Assembly: GCA_024743095.1 (NCBI GenBank)
Contig: JANSXF010000002.1
Span: 48,399 to 112,398, forward strand
DNA: 64,000 nt
Source: Flavobacteriaceae bacterium
GTDB taxonomy: Bacteria; Bacteroidota; Bacteroidia; Flavobacteriales; Flavobacteriaceae
Direction of reading: 5' to 3'
The number at the start of each line of letters is the position of its first letter. Position 1 is the stretch's first letter. A program made the translations under genes and the position numbers. This document shows positions 27,295 through 37,616 of this stretch, in pieces. A model generated the notes under the pieces. That model did no database searches. It was not told the origin of the DNA and saw nothing but the letters and a program-made list of their open reading frames with translations.

Positions 27295-30200
27295 TTACTG
27301 AACTATTTTGACCCATTGTCCTTTGTTTCGGGCTTGGTAGTTGTTGTCGTACATCGCTTCAGCTTGGGCACCGGGCAAATAGTAATCACCCAAGAACGAT
27401 GCATTTAATTTAATGGTAAAGACTTTTGATTTTTTGGCATCCAAATCAAAATACAGATGTGTCCGGTCGTCCCGTGTATCCACATAATCCGCTTTGGATG
27501 CATTTTCATCGTCTCCGCTTACAAAAGAGGTGTCCACAATTTCCCATCCGCTGGGTACAATGTGTGTCAGGCCCACATTGTCTATATAGTCATCGGAACT
27601 GTTGAAAATGGTCACTCTTGCCTCGAACTCTGTTCCTTGTCGCAACTCGCCCAAATTGACCGAGTTGCCGAGCGGGTCTAAATAGCTCACGGATAATCTC
27701 AGGTTTTGCTGTTGTGCCAATTCTTCGCCCACGGGTAGTTTTCCAGTTTGGGTAAGAGTAGCGTAAATAATATTTCCCTGATTGTTTTTCACTTCGATAT
27801 CTTCTTTTAACGAAGTGACGGAAAGTTCCCGTTGTGCTATTGCCCTATCAGTTTTTACACTGATGCTTTTTCCATTATTGGTAAAAGTAAGGTCGATGGA
27901 CCTGCCTCCATTTTTTATCACCATTTTGGACATGGCCAAAAGTGCAAATGCAGTTTCTTGGGTACTGTACCACTGCTGTGACGATAAGTTTTTTGCCAAG
28001 GAAACGGCCAGTTCCCTTTGTTGAGTATCGCCCAAAATCACCATGGTTTCCAATGCCATGGCACGGTTTCGGAATACGGAACCATAGGTTCGGTAGTTGT
28101 AATTATTGGCGGTAAAGTTGATGTTTGCCTTCTGCACTATGGCTTCCGCGACCTCTTTTTTACCGACCAAGGCATAGGCGGCTGCCAATCTCCATTTAGC
28201 TTCGTTGCTGAGGTTTGTAGTTTCCCGTAAACGGTTCATTGCGGCCAGTTCGGGCTGTTGTGCCAAAGCCAAAGTGTACAAACGATAGGCTTGTGATACA
28301 TCATCGTTATAATAGGTGCTCTGGTTGCTCCATTGGCGCGCGGCATTCTTTTGGTATCTCAACCAATTGCTCAAGAATGTCAAAGGAAGTTGGTATCCTT
28401 CCTTTTTGGCCTCCAGCATAAAATGCCCTGCGTAGGAGGTTCCCCAATCGTCGGCATTGCCGTGACCCGGCCAATAGCTCAATCCGCCATTGGGAACTTG
28501 GAAATCCCCAAGCCTATCGATTGCAGCCTTTATATTTTTCCCAATCTCTTTCTTTTTATCAAAAGTAATGTCCAGTACATCTGCCAAGAATAATTGAGGG
28601 AATGCTGCAGAAGTTGTTTGCTCCACGCATCCATGTGGGTAACGTAACAGGTAATCCATTCGTTTGGAAAAATCCATTGGTGGAAGCGTCGAGAATTCTA
28701 TGAATGCTTCATTAGTGCCCGATGTGCCAAAAGTTTCCATTGAAATGGTCTGGGAACCATTGGGGTCGAGCGTGTACAATTCACTTTTGGTAGTGACAGG
28801 ATTTGGATTTTCCACATCGATTTCGGTCTCGTTGGATGCGCTTTCTCCAGCTCCCGTAGCCGTAACTTTTATGGTCTGGAAGGATGATGTTGGATTGACT
28901 TTAAAATCAAAATTGACAATTTGTTCCCCAACAGCATTGAAAGTAATGTTTTTGGAAGTTCCATTAATGGGCTCCAAGGCCTTTCCTACATCAATATGGA
29001 CCTTGACATTTTTCACTTTGGCCTCCATGGCAAATACCGTAACTGGTATGGTCACGGTCTCGCCGGGGGATAATTTTCGTGGAATGGAGGTCAATACCAT
29101 CAAAGGTTTGCGCACCGGGGTTGTTTTGTCAGCGTTACCGTAAGCACTGTTTGGGTTGCCTGCAACCACCATGGTGCGAACGGAACCCACGTAGTTCGGC
29201 ATATCGATGGTGTGCGATGCTTTTTCACCTGCCTTTAGGGTAAACGGACCCAGATAGGTAACGACGGGTTTAAAACGTTGTGCCTTTCGATTTTTGGCGC
29301 CAGCTCCAATGCCACCACCACCAATGGCGTAGATGTTGTCCACGCTTACGGAGTAGGCGCCCATAACGTCATCGAAAATATCAAAAGTCTTTACCCCCAA
29401 AGCTTGTCGGGCATAAAATGAACTGTGAATGTCGGGAGTGGTAAAACGTGTCAGGTCCAAAAGACCATCATCTACCACGGCCAATGAATAGGTCATAGGT
29501 TTCTTGTTTACTTCAGATACCGTGACCTTATAGGACGTTTCTGGTTGCAGCACATCGGGCATGCTGATTTGCGGCTCCAGGAATGTTGCTGGATTTTCTA
29601 CCAAAAGCGGCACAACACCGTACAATCGGATGGGCAGGTCGTTCTTGACCTGACTGTGCGGTTGCAACAAGGAGATGTTCACGTAGGCATTTGGAGCCAT
29701 TTCCGCTGAAATCGGAATGGTGGCCCTAGTTTCCTTGGCAGAGGTTTCTATCCATTGTTGGGAGAGTACTTCGGTGCCGTTCTCGATACTGACCAAAGCA
29801 CGACCGCCTTTGTCCGATGGAAAAGTTACGGTTGCTTCTTCCCCAAGAGTGTATTTTTCTTTGTCGGTAGAGAAAATCAAAATTTTTGAGCTTTCGGCAT
29901 CCGCAGATGATGGTCTTCGCCACCAATTGCGATAAAAATAAGCCGTGCGTCCCGTTGCGTGACCGGAAACTTCGTCGATCACACGGATGAGGTAACGTCC
30001 GCCTTGCTCATCGGGAACATTGATATTGAAATTGGTCTTGCCATCGCTCCCTGTGGTTACCTCCATTTCTTTGAAGGGTCGGTGCACGGTGGCATTTTCA
30101 TATCGTGATAGGTTATCATAACCTCGGTTCCACCACCAGCGCCATTCAATTTTGAACACTTGCACTTTTAGTTTCCGGTTGCCCGATGGATTCCCCTGTG

Positions 30201-32853
30201 CATCGACCGTAACCACATCAAACGTATTGTTGTCGTCCGTTAAGAAAGAGCCATATTGCTTTGCTTGGGGTGAAAGAAGGCCGACAAAGTTGGAAAAAGG
30301 TGCTAAATTTTTAGAGAACACATCAATGGAAAAATCCCCGCCTCCTTCAAATACTTTTGTAGTGAAGGTTGCTTGTAACATTCCCGGTGCGTTGCCGTTC
30401 ATGTCAATTTTTTTGTTGATATCGAGCACACCATTGGCATCCAAGTTTGATGAAATCCACTGCAATTCGGTTTGGTTGAAAGTCCGAACAGGGTCTTGGA
30501 AAACATAGCCTTTATATTTTGGAAAGGCCGTGGAGGTCTCGCTCAAGGTGGCATTGATGTCTATTTTAAGATTACGGGCAGGGGCGCCGTGCAGCCATTT
30601 TACTTCGGCTTTTCCCCTGTTGATGGAATTGGCCTGCAGTATTTCATCGTCAAAAGCGAAATCCACTTTTAATCGGTTAGGTTTTACCGTGGCCACTTTA
30701 AGGGTTTTACCGAACTGAGCACCTCCCACGATTACTTTGGCCGACCAGTTTCCTGTAGGGGCGGTAGCTTCTGTCGCAATGGGGAAGTAGTAGAAATTCT
30801 TTTCCTTTTTGGCGTACAGACCATCGGCAACGGGAATACTGCCTTCTTTTAAAACATGGCGTTGCACCAATTTACCGCGTGCATCACTGACCTCCAAAGC
30901 CACGGGATGTCCTTTGGGCAAGGGGTTGGCATTGTCATCCAAAACAAAGGTCAAATGAATGACATCACCAGGTCGGTGTACGCCCCTTTCGGTATATAAA
31001 TAGCCTTGCAGCCCTTTTTGCAGCTCCTCGCCGGAAACATCAAATTTACTGAGGGACAATGCATTTCCATCCGCTAGTTTTGCATAGGCAAAGTTGCTGT
31101 TGTGCTCGGCCACCGCAAAGGCAATGCCCTTGTCACTATCATAAGCGGTAAGACCTTGTGCATCGGTCGTAACCTCGCCGATATATTGCTGTTGATAGTT
31201 GTAGAGCTTTATTCTGGCTCCTGACACGGGTTGGGTAGTGAGCAAGTTGGTCACTGCAAAATGATGGGAGCGGTTGCTTCCTTTTTTGACGATAAGCCCT
31301 AAATCGCTGCCCAACAAGTTGGTCGCTGCTATTCTTTCGTAGTTGTAATATGCAGAGTGGCATGGATTGTCCCGTTCTTCCCAATTGTAATCATAATTTC
31401 TGTAGTTGTAGATTTCGTTGTTCCAGTAGCGCTCTTCTTCCGAGGCTTCATCGGAGCTTTGCTCCAAAGCATAATCGGTGGTTGGTTCTTCGGTTTCAGC
31501 GCTATCCCCACAATCGTAAGTGGTGTGTTCCCTCTTAAAACTGAACTCCACCCGATACAACGAACCGGGATTTATTTTTATCAACTCAGACAAATCGAGT
31601 CCGTGTGCCTGCCAATAACTGGTGTTTTTGTTTCCATCTTCGGTGAGCGGAATCACTTTATAAGCCACCCTACGGCCAACGGGCCTAAAATCTGGACTGT
31701 AGTTTTCAGTAAGGTCATAATTTTGAAGATACTGGAGCATATTGTCTTGATACACTTGAATCACGCGAAGTTCGACGGCAGCGAGGTTGACGGTTTCAAA
31801 ATAAATTGGGGTTGAGGTTGCGTTGGGCAAAATAGTTCCTTTGGAAATCAATCGCACAGCAGGTTTTAGCTGCTCAAAAGATACCAGTTCGGAAAGGTCG
31901 TTTTTCAAGGTAAACCCATATTCACTTTTGATACCTTGAAATACATTGACGCGTACTTCGCCCAAAATGCGATTGGATGGGTAGACGTTCAAAACGTTTC
32001 CGTTGATCTCGTACCGGAGACTTTCAGCATTTTCAATGGTCACTAAACCATTCAGGTTTTGGTCTTGTTTTAAGGGTTCAGAGAAATTCAGTGTAAGCAC
32101 CGCATTGGGCGATGATGTGGTTTTGGCATCAATGATCACAAATTTGTTCTTGCCGGGTATCGTATAGTTTTCCGAACCTTCATTTTCAATGTTGTAAGCG
32201 TTGCCGGTCCAATTGATGGTAAGTTGGCTATCATCGGTTTTTCGGGAAATGCTATCAATCTTAAAACTGAAGTATTGTGCGTTTTCGGCTGCATTGTCCC
32301 ATTTTACAGGAATAGTTTTTTCTCCCTGTTTTACGGAGAGTACCGTTTTTATTTTTGACACATCCAGAATATCCGAAGCATCCAAAGTGCCCGTGAGGTA
32401 TTGCCAATCTTTGCTGTAGGATTGTAGATTGCCGAGATTGATTCTAAAATTGGGCGCAATGGTCTTAAAACTGAAGGTGTAGGTCTTGAACTCACTTTTG
32501 ATGTCATCGAAGAGTTTGTTTAGCTTCAGGCTAACGGTATATTCTGTATTGGGCTTTAAATGTTCAGTCGGTTGGAAGGTTAGCTCCCTTCCATTATCAA
32601 TGATCAATTCGCCATCCACCTTTGGTGAGATGTCCAAATATCCCTTGGGAAGTTCTTGGGTCAGTTCAAACTGGTCCAATTGTTGGGCCAATGCAATAGT
32701 GATTGGAGAGGAAATACTTTGGTTGCCGTTGGTATGATAGCTAATGTAATCCTTGAACTTGAAAAGATTATCGGTTTCGGAGCTATTCTTTTTTTTACAG
32801 GATGCAGCTAGGATAAGTAGGGCGATAAGAATCGTTTTGTGGGATCGAGACAT
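27295..32853 (-). CDS. Bacterial alpha-2-macroglobulin-family lipoprotein (YfhM-like)
   Basis: About 1852 residues from the ATG at 32853 (MSRSHKTILIALLILAASC, lipobox Cys19); an ATG 24 bp upstream is less fitting. The N-terminus has Ig-like and MG domains (TFQPTEHLKPNTEYTVSLKLN). The middle holds MG2-like and bait-region-like segments (GVHRPGDVIHLTFVLDD, YTERG). The C-terminal half has the thioester motif HGCVEQT with Cys at about residue 1409, followed by the alpha-alpha toroid (GGLSYWPGHGNADDWGTSYAGHFMLEA). The thioester trap lets it bind attacking proteases covalently in the periplasm. Genetic linkage to PBP1C suggests cell-envelope defence and repair. Length is at the high end for the family. 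Confidence 0.94.
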   Translation of the reverse strand: MSRSHKTILIALLILAASCKKKNSSETDNLFKFKDYISYHTNGNQSISSPITIALAQQLDQFELTQELPKGYLDISPKVDGELIIDNGRELTFQPTEHLKPNTEYTVSLKLNKLFDDIKSEFKTYTFSFKTIAPNFRINLGNLQSYSKDWQYLTGTLDASDILDVSKIKTVLSVKQGEKTIPVKWDNAAENAQYFSFKIDSISRKTDDSQLTINWTGNAYNIENEGSENYTIPGKNKFVIIDAKTTSSPNAVLTLNFSEPLKQDQNLNGLVTIENAESLRYEINGNVLNVYPSNRILGEVRVNVFQGIKSEYGFTLKNDLSELVSFEQLKPAVRLISKGTILPNATSTPIYFETVNLAAVELRVIQVYQDNMLQYLQNYDLTENYSPDFRPVGRRVAYKVIPLTEDGNKNTSYWQAHGLDLSELIKINPGSLYRVEFSFKREHTTYDCGDSAETEEPTTDYALEQSSDEASEEERYWNNEIYNYRNYDYNWEERDNPCHSAYYNYERIAATNLLGSDLGLIVKKGSNRSHHFAVTNLLTTQPVSGARIKLYNYQQQYIGEVTTDAQGLTAYDSDKGIAFAVAEHNSNFAYAKLADGNALSLSKFDVSGEELQKGLQGYLYTERGVHRPGDVIHLTFVLDDNANPLPKGHPVALEVSDARGKLVQRHVLKEGSIPVADGLYAKKEKNFYYFPIATEATAPTGNWSAKVIVGGAQFGKTLKVATVKPNRLKVDFAFDDEILQANSINRGKAEVKWLHGAPARNLKIDINATLSETSTAFPKYKGYVFQDPVRTFNQTELQWISSNLDANGVLDINKKIDMNGNAPGMLQATFTTKVFEGGGDFSIDVFSKNLAPFSNFVGLLSPQAKQYGSFLTDDNNTFDVVTVDAQGNPSGNRKLKVQVFKIEWRWWWNRGYDNLSRYENATVHRPFKEMEVTTGSDGKTNFNINVPDEQGGRYLIRVIDEVSGHATGRTAYFYRNWWRRPSSADAESSKILIFSTDKEKYTLGEEATVTFPSDKGGRALVSIENGTEVLSQQWIETSAKETRATIPISAEMAPNAYVNISLLQPHSQVKNDLPIRLYGVVPLLVENPATFLEPQISMPDVLQPETSYKVTVSEVNKKPMTYSLAVVDDGLLDLTRFTTPDIHSSFYARQALGVKTFDIFDDVMGAYSVSVDNIYAIGGGGIGAGAKNRKAQRFKPVVTYLGPFTLKAGEKASHTIDMPNYVGSVRTMVVAGNPNSAYGNADKTTPVRKPLMVLTSIPRKLSPGETVTIPVTVFAMEAKVKNVKVHIDVGKALEPINGTSKNITFNAVGEQIVNFDFKVNPTSSFQTIKVTATGAGESASNETEIDVENPNPVTTKSELYTLDPNGSQTISMETFGTSGTNEAFIEFSTLPPMDFSKRMDYLLRYPHGCVEQTTSAAFPQLFLADVLDITFDKKKEIGKNIKAAIDRLGDFQVPNGGLSYWPGHGNADDWGTSYAGHFMLEAKKEGYQLPLTFLSNWLRYQKNAARQWSNQSTYYNDDVSQAYRLYTLALAQQPELAAMNRLRETTNLSNEAKWRLAAAYALVGKKEVAEAIVQKANINFTANNYNYRTYGSVFRNRAMALETMVILGDTQQRELAVSLAKNLSSQQWYSTQETAFALLAMSKMVIKNGGRSIDLTFTNNGKSISVKTDRAIAQRELSVTSLKEDIEVKNNQGNIIYATLTQTGKLPVGEELAQQQNLRLSVSYLDPLGNSVNLGELRQGTEFEARVTIFNSSDDYIDNVGLTHIVPSGWEIVDTSFVSGDDENASKADYVDTRDDRTHLYFDLDAKKSKVFTIKLNASFLGDYYLPGAQAEAMYDNNYQARNKGQWVKIVQ

Positions 32854-33082
32854 GAGAAGACCGGTGTTTTTGTTCAAAAGTTAATCTGAAAGCAAGATAC
32901 TTAAAATTGAAAAGCAGCAGGGTATAAGTTTACGGATGGTGCTTTTGAGTTTACGTATGAAGGTTTAGGGTGTTGGTTTATGGGAATTTTCTCAAAGTTT
33001 AGTTAAAAGTGCCCTCACTTAATTTACCAAACCGATATTTAGGAGTCTAAACACAGAAGTAACCAAACAAGACAGTTTCAAA

Positions 33083-35869
33083 TTGAGAAAAAATTACATT
33101 CACTACGCTCTAATCCTATTGTTTTTTTCATTCTCCTCCCTTCACGGCCAAGATTTTTTGGTAAAAGGTAAAATTGTGGATGCCCTTACGGGCTCTCCAA
33201 TCGAGGCGGCCACTATTTATGCGGAAACATTGAGGGATAGTACTTTGATTACCTATACCATAACCAATTCGGACGGAGTTTTTGCATTGGAGGGAAGAAC
33301 GGCATACAAAAAAGCAAGATTGGCTTTTTCCAGCAATGGCTTTACACCCCAAATGCGTGAAGTGACCCTGGAACCTGTGATGGAGATGGGCGCCATTAAA
33401 ATGGAGGAACGGGTACAGGAACTGGACGGGATAGACTTAATAGGTGAACGTGTGCCGATCACGGTTAAGAAAGATACCCTTGAGTTCAACGCCGATTCAT
33501 TTAAAACTAGGCCAGATGCCACGGTTGAGGATGTGCTAAAAAAGCTCCCGGGTGTTGAAGTGGACAGTGACGGTGCCATAAGGGTAAACGGAAAAGAGGT
33601 CAATCGAGTACTCGTAAACGGTCAAGTTTTCTTTAGTACGGATCCCAAAGTGGCTACCAAATCACTCTCCAAGGATGTAATCAGCAAAATACAGATTACG
33701 GACACCAAGACCAAGGAAGAGGAATTTATCGGTGAATCTGGCAACGGAGAGACCAAAACCATCAATCTTACTTTAAAGGAAGATAAGAATAAGGGCTACA
33801 TGGGCAGGTTGGCAGGTGGATATGGTACGGATGATAGATATCAGGCAAACGGTCTTCTAAATTATTTCAACGATACGGAAAGAATAAGCGTTCTGGGTAG
33901 CAGCAACAACATCAATAATCCCGGTTTTTCCTTTGATGAAGTTTATGAGATGGTAGGTAATTCAAGGGGAGGAGGTGTCAACATCAATAGAAATGGTTCC
34001 TTTTCCATTGGAAACATGTCGTTCGGTTTTGGTGAAGGTATAGTCACGTCCTCTACTATTGGTGGTAGCTATGCCAATCAGGACAAGGGTAAATATAAGG
34101 TGGATGGAAATTATTTTTATGCCTACAGTGATTCTTACAATGATGAACGGACATCCAGGGAAAATATATTGCCCGATGGAAGTTTTTTTACCGACACCGA
34201 GAGCAGTTTTGTGGGCGGGACCATATCCAACCAGACGGCGGCAAACTTAGAGTTTGATGTAAACAAGACCACAAGGATTTCCATACAGCCCAATTTAAGC
34301 GTAAACAATACCAACTCATCCAATCTTGAGAATACCGTTTCCAGTGATGGGGATGGCAATTTGATCAACGATAATTCATCTTTGCAGGTTACCGATGGTT
34401 TCCAACGAAATTTTGGCAATAGGTTGGAGATTATGAAACGACTGGACACGTTGGGGAAATATGTCCGTGTCTATTTTAATAATGATAATCGGGTAAGCGA
34501 TTCTCAGACCTCGTTGAATTCAGAAAGAAATATTTATGGGGACGACCCCAGCCAAGCTCTCTTGGACCAAAGGACCTTGGTGGACAATTCCAATGATAAT
34601 TACGAACTTGGAGGGTCCTATAGACAGCCGCTTAACAAGGAACTGTATTTGGATTTTAGATATGGCTACGAAAAAAATGAACAGCAGAACCAGAGAACCG
34701 TTTCCGATTTTGATGAGATTACGGGTCAATATGTGTATAATATGGCCTTAAGCTCTGATTTTGATTTTAAGGTGAACAAACACCTTCCCGAAGTGGGTAT
34801 AGGTTTCAACGGCAAAAAAATGAGATTTAACCTTAGGACCCGTTTGGAGAGCAATAGGTTGGAAAACGAGGATTTTATACAGGAAACATCGTTCTCCAAA
34901 AACTATAGCAATCTACTTTTAAGTTCTTACGCCAACTACGATTTTGGCAATAACAAACGGATGAGTTTTAACTATCGTTCCCAATTGCAGGTACCATCCA
35001 TAAATCAAATGCAGCCTGTGCCCAATGTGAGCAATCCATTGAACATTATTCAAGGTAACCCTAATTTGGACCCGCAGATAAACCACAATTTTTATTTGAA
35101 TTTCAATAACTACAATTGGAGGGAAAGAACGGGGATTTTCTTTTGGGCCAATGTGGGGATAGATGAGGATAGGGTAGTTTCCAGTACTACTACGGACGAG
35201 GATTTTATAAGGACAACTACTTATCAAAATGTAAAGGGCAATTATAACGCCGCAATGGGCGTCAATTATTCAAAACAGATCAAAAAGGACAGTCTATACA
35301 CCTTAAAATTCACCCTGAGGCCCAATGCGAGCATTAACAAGCAGGTGGGTTTTACCAATGGAGCGCTACTGGAATCCAATTCGTTTGCGATAAGGCCAAG
35401 TGCGGGACTATTGTTCAACTACAAGGAAATGCTGGAGATCGAACCTGAGTACACTTTGGCCGTGAATGCTGCGCGATATAATTTGGACAATGTGGAAGAT
35501 GTTGATTTTACGACTCATAATCTGTCTTTTAAGCTCACCTCTTATTGGCCAGAAAACTTGGTCTGGGGGAATGACATTACCTATAGTTACAATGGTAACC
35601 TTGGTGCTGGGTTTGATAAGGATGCCATATTCTGGAACATGAGTCTGGGCCTGCAAATGTTCAAAAAGAAAGCAACGTTAAAGGTGTTGGCCTATGATTT
35701 GCTGAATCAAAATATCAACACAAGAAGGACCACGGGTCAGGATTTTGTACAGGACTTTCAGGGTACCGCGCTCAAGCGTTATTTTATGGGCAGTTTGACC
35801 ATAAAATTCGACTCATTTGGAGGTAGTGGGGCACCACAACAAAGAGGTGGAAGGTTTAGGAGGCTTTGA
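33083..35869 (+). CDS. TonB-receptor-like outer-membrane beta-barrel protein (OMP_b-brl_3 type)
   Basis: 928 residues. The start is a TTG (33083), directly followed by a good signal peptide (RKNYIHYALILLFFSFSSLHGQ); there is no ATG in frame close by. After a carboxypeptidase-regulatory-like domain (KGKIVDALTGSPIEAATIYAE, residues 27-100) comes a plug-like part with VEDVLKKLPGVEVDSDGAIRVNGKEVNRVLVNGQVFF. A long barrel of Asn/Tyr-rich strands follows. The tail ends GGSGAPQQRGGRFRRL rather than in an aromatic residue. These proteins resemble TonB receptors but often lack a known ligand. It stands alone, transcribed towards the convergent lipoprotein gene at 35870. Confidence 0.9.
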   Translation: MRKNYIHYALILLFFSFSSLHGQDFLVKGKIVDALTGSPIEAATIYAETLRDSTLITYTITNSDGVFALEGRTAYKKARLAFSSNGFTPQMREVTLEPVMEMGAIKMEERVQELDGIDLIGERVPITVKKDTLEFNADSFKTRPDATVEDVLKKLPGVEVDSDGAIRVNGKEVNRVLVNGQVFFSTDPKVATKSLSKDVISKIQITDTKTKEEEFIGESGNGETKTINLTLKEDKNKGYMGRLAGGYGTDDRYQANGLLNYFNDTERISVLGSSNNINNPGFSFDEVYEMVGNSRGGGVNINRNGSFSIGNMSFGFGEGIVTSSTIGGSYANQDKGKYKVDGNYFYAYSDSYNDERTSRENILPDGSFFTDTESSFVGGTISNQTAANLEFDVNKTTRISIQPNLSVNNTNSSNLENTVSSDGDGNLINDNSSLQVTDGFQRNFGNRLEIMKRLDTLGKYVRVYFNNDNRVSDSQTSLNSERNIYGDDPSQALLDQRTLVDNSNDNYELGGSYRQPLNKELYLDFRYGYEKNEQQNQRTVSDFDEITGQYVYNMALSSDFDFKVNKHLPEVGIGFNGKKMRFNLRTRLESNRLENEDFIQETSFSKNYSNLLLSSYANYDFGNNKRMSFNYRSQLQVPSINQMQPVPNVSNPLNIIQGNPNLDPQINHNFYLNFNNYNWRERTGIFFWANVGIDEDRVVSSTTTDEDFIRTTTYQNVKGNYNAAMGVNYSKQIKKDSLYTLKFTLRPNASINKQVGFTNGALLESNSFAIRPSAGLLFNYKEMLEIEPEYTLAVNAARYNLDNVEDVDFTTHNLSFKLTSYWPENLVWGNDITYSYNGNLGAGFDKDAIFWNMSLGLQMFKKKATLKVLAYDLLNQNINTRRTTGQDFVQDFQGTALKRYFMGSLTIKFDSFGGSGAPQQRGGRFRRL

Positions 35870-36352
35870 TTAGTTGCTGGGAATATAAAAAGTGATGGAT
35901 ATTGGGAGGCTGCCATATTCTTGCAATTTATAATCATAGGGAATGGCTGTCTCAAGACCTTCTATCTCGGTATAGGAACCGCAACATTCACTTTGCCTAA
36001 AAGTTGTGTTGAAACTTACAGATGATGACTCGCCTTCAACATCTATGGTGAAAGATTTTTGGCCGAATTCTTCGGTTGAAACAGGAACAACCATAATCAT
36101 TCCTGTGGACGGGTATTCTTCTATAGAAAATGTCACGGTTTGGTTTTGCCCGTTGAGAATTTGAATGTCTCCTGAATCCAAAGTTTCATTTGCCAATAAA
36201 TTCTCATCGTTTTCAACACCCAAAAACTTTAAGTGGATGGTATTTGAAGCAACTGCACAATCCACCAAAGAACAATAATCTATTGAATTGTCGTCGGATT
36301 TACACGATAAAACTAATATGAAAACAAATAAGATGGATAGTTTTTTAGGCAT
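35870..36352 (-). CDS. Small lipoprotein, function unknown
   Basis: About 160 residues from the ATG at 36352, which gives a clean lipoprotein leader MPKKLSILFVFILVLSC (Cys17) followed by KSDDNS. An upstream in-frame ATG would add ten residues without a signal character. The mature protein has two cysteine pairs (YCSLVDC near the N-terminus, SECCGSYTE near the C-terminus) and is beta-rich. I recognise no domain. Its stop abuts the stop of the barrel protein at 33083-35869 (convergent), and it sits 51 bp downstream of the TPM gene, so it may be transcribed with the lemA-TPM operon. Confidence 0.75.
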   Translation of the reverse strand: MPKKLSILFVFILVLSCKSDDNSIDYCSLVDCAVASNTIHLKFLGVENDENLLANETLDSGDIQILNGQNQTVTFSIEEYPSTGMIMVVPVSTEEFGQKSFTIDVEGESSSVSFNTTFRQSECCGSYTEIEGLETAIPYDYKLQEYGSLPISITFYIPSN

Positions 36353-36403
36353 GAGGTCTTTTTTAATGGATGGAAAATACAAGCTTTGGTTGCTTTTTTT
36401 GCA

Positions 36404-37195
36404 TTACCATCCTCCAGAGGCACCGCCTCCGCCAAATCCGCCCCCACCGAAGCCACCACCAAATCCACCTCCGCTGAACCCTCCACCGCCACCAAATCCA
36501 CCGGAAGAGCCGGAACTACGGCCCATATTGCTCAAAATGATCATATCCCAAATGTCAAGTCCACCGCCGCGGCGACCGCCACGACCGTTACCGCCCCCTT
36601 TATTTTTACGGCTCCAAAGAATAATTACGATTACAAAAAAGATGATTACCGGGAAAAGTGCATCTATCGGGAATTTTTTGCCCCTGCCAAAATTACGGTC
36701 CTCGGTAAACTCGCCCGTCAAAACCTTGAAAACGGCTTCTGAACCTTTGTCCAGACCACTGTAATAATCTCCTTTCTTAAATTCTGGAATAATAACGGTC
36801 TCTATGATCCGTCTCGACATTAAATCGGTGAGACGGCCCTCCACGCCATACCCAGTGTTGATTCCGATTCTGCGATCGTCCCGAGCCAAAAGAATGAGTA
36901 CGCCGTTGTCCTTGTCCGCCTGTCCAATGCCCCATTTTTGTCCCCATTGCGCACCCAAAAAATTAATGTCCTCCCCTTTGGTGGAACTAATAATGGCCAC
37001 TACAATTTGAGTGGAGGTGCTATCGGAATATCGGATTAACTTTTGTTCAAGTGAATTACTTTGCGAAGGTGACAATAGGTCTACATAATCGTATACACTC
37101 GTTTCCTTCTGTGGTTTTTCAGGTATGGTAAATTGCCCCCAAGCCAGGGAGACCCATAAAAACAACAGTAAAAAACTAGCCTTTGGATATTGCAT
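36404..37195 (-). CDS. TPM-domain membrane protein with Gly-rich tail (YgcG-like)
   Basis: 263 residues. Signal peptide (MQYPKASFLLLFLWVSLAWGQ), TPM domain (VYDYVDLLSPSQSNSLEQKLIRYSDSTSTQIVVAIISS, GVLILLARDDRRIGINTGYGVEGRLTD, residues 33-160), one membrane helix (about 182-198) and a glycine-rich tail (GGFGGGGGFSGGGFGGGFGG). This is the standard layout of YgcG-type TPM proteins, anchored in the inner membrane with the domain outside; the Thylakoid-TPM relatives have phosphatase-like or chaperone roles. It overlaps the preceding TPM gene by 20 bp in the lemA operon. Confidence 0.92.
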   Translation of the reverse strand: MQYPKASFLLLFLWVSLAWGQFTIPEKPQKETSVYDYVDLLSPSQSNSLEQKLIRYSDSTSTQIVVAIISSTKGEDINFLGAQWGQKWGIGQADKDNGVLILLARDDRRIGINTGYGVEGRLTDLMSRRIIETVIIPEFKKGDYYSGLDKGSEAVFKVLTGEFTEDRNFGRGKKFPIDALFPVIIFFVIVIILWSRKNKGGGNGRGGRRGGGLDIWDMIILSNMGRSSGSSGGFGGGGGFSGGGFGGGFGGGGFGGGGASGGW

Positions 37196-37613
37196 CGTTC
37201 AATTCGTTGGTGTCGTCGTGGTCCCACGGAAAATGTGATCGCAGTTCTTTCCCTGCCATAAGAACGCCCTCGACGATTCCTTGTTTAAAGTTCCCTTTTT
37301 TAAAATGGGAGGCGATTACATCTTTTGTGGTGTCCCAAAAGCCTTTGGGAACGGCTCTGTCAATGCCTTCGCCGCCATATATAACGAATTTTCTATCGTC
37401 CACAGCTACGTACAGCAAAACTCCATTGCCCTCTTTGGTGTTGTCCATTTTGAGAAAATGAAATACCTGTTGGGCCCTGCTAAAGTGGTCTATTTTTGAA
37501 GCGGGTTCAATATGGACACGAATCTCACCTGAGGTGTTTTTTTCGGCTTCAACAATGGCCTTTACAATGTCCCTTTCTTCTTCAGCAGTTAAAAACTCTT
37601 CTACGTGCGACAT
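37176..37613 (-). CDS. TPM-domain protein without membrane anchor
   Basis: 145 residues, all TPM domain (EERDIVKAIVEAEKNTSGEIRVHIEP, GVLLYVAVDDRKFVIYGGEGIDRAV, FKKGNFKQGIVEGVLMAGKEL). No signal peptide or membrane helix is visible, so it is predicted cytoplasmic, unlike its neighbour. It is the middle gene of lemA-TPM-TPM: 3 bp after lemA and overlapping the next gene by 20 bp, which implies co-translation. The three products probably form one envelope-associated complex. Confidence 0.9.
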   Translation of the reverse strand: MSHVEEFLTAEEERDIVKAIVEAEKNTSGEIRVHIEPASKIDHFSRAQQVFHFLKMDNTKEGNGVLLYVAVDDRKFVIYGGEGIDRAVPKGFWDTTKDVIASHFKKGNFKQGIVEGVLMAGKELRSHFPWDHDDTNELNDAISKG

Positions 37614-37616
37614 GGT

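Noticed and set aside
36404..36530. Direct repeats in the TPM gene considered as a functional DNA repeat
   Set aside because: They are low-complexity glycine codons encoding the usual Gly-rich tail of YgcG proteins.
36288..36764. Proline-rich plus-strand frame of about 158 codons
   Set aside because: It is the antisense of the glycine-rich tail of the TPM gene (Gly codons read as Pro on the other strand).
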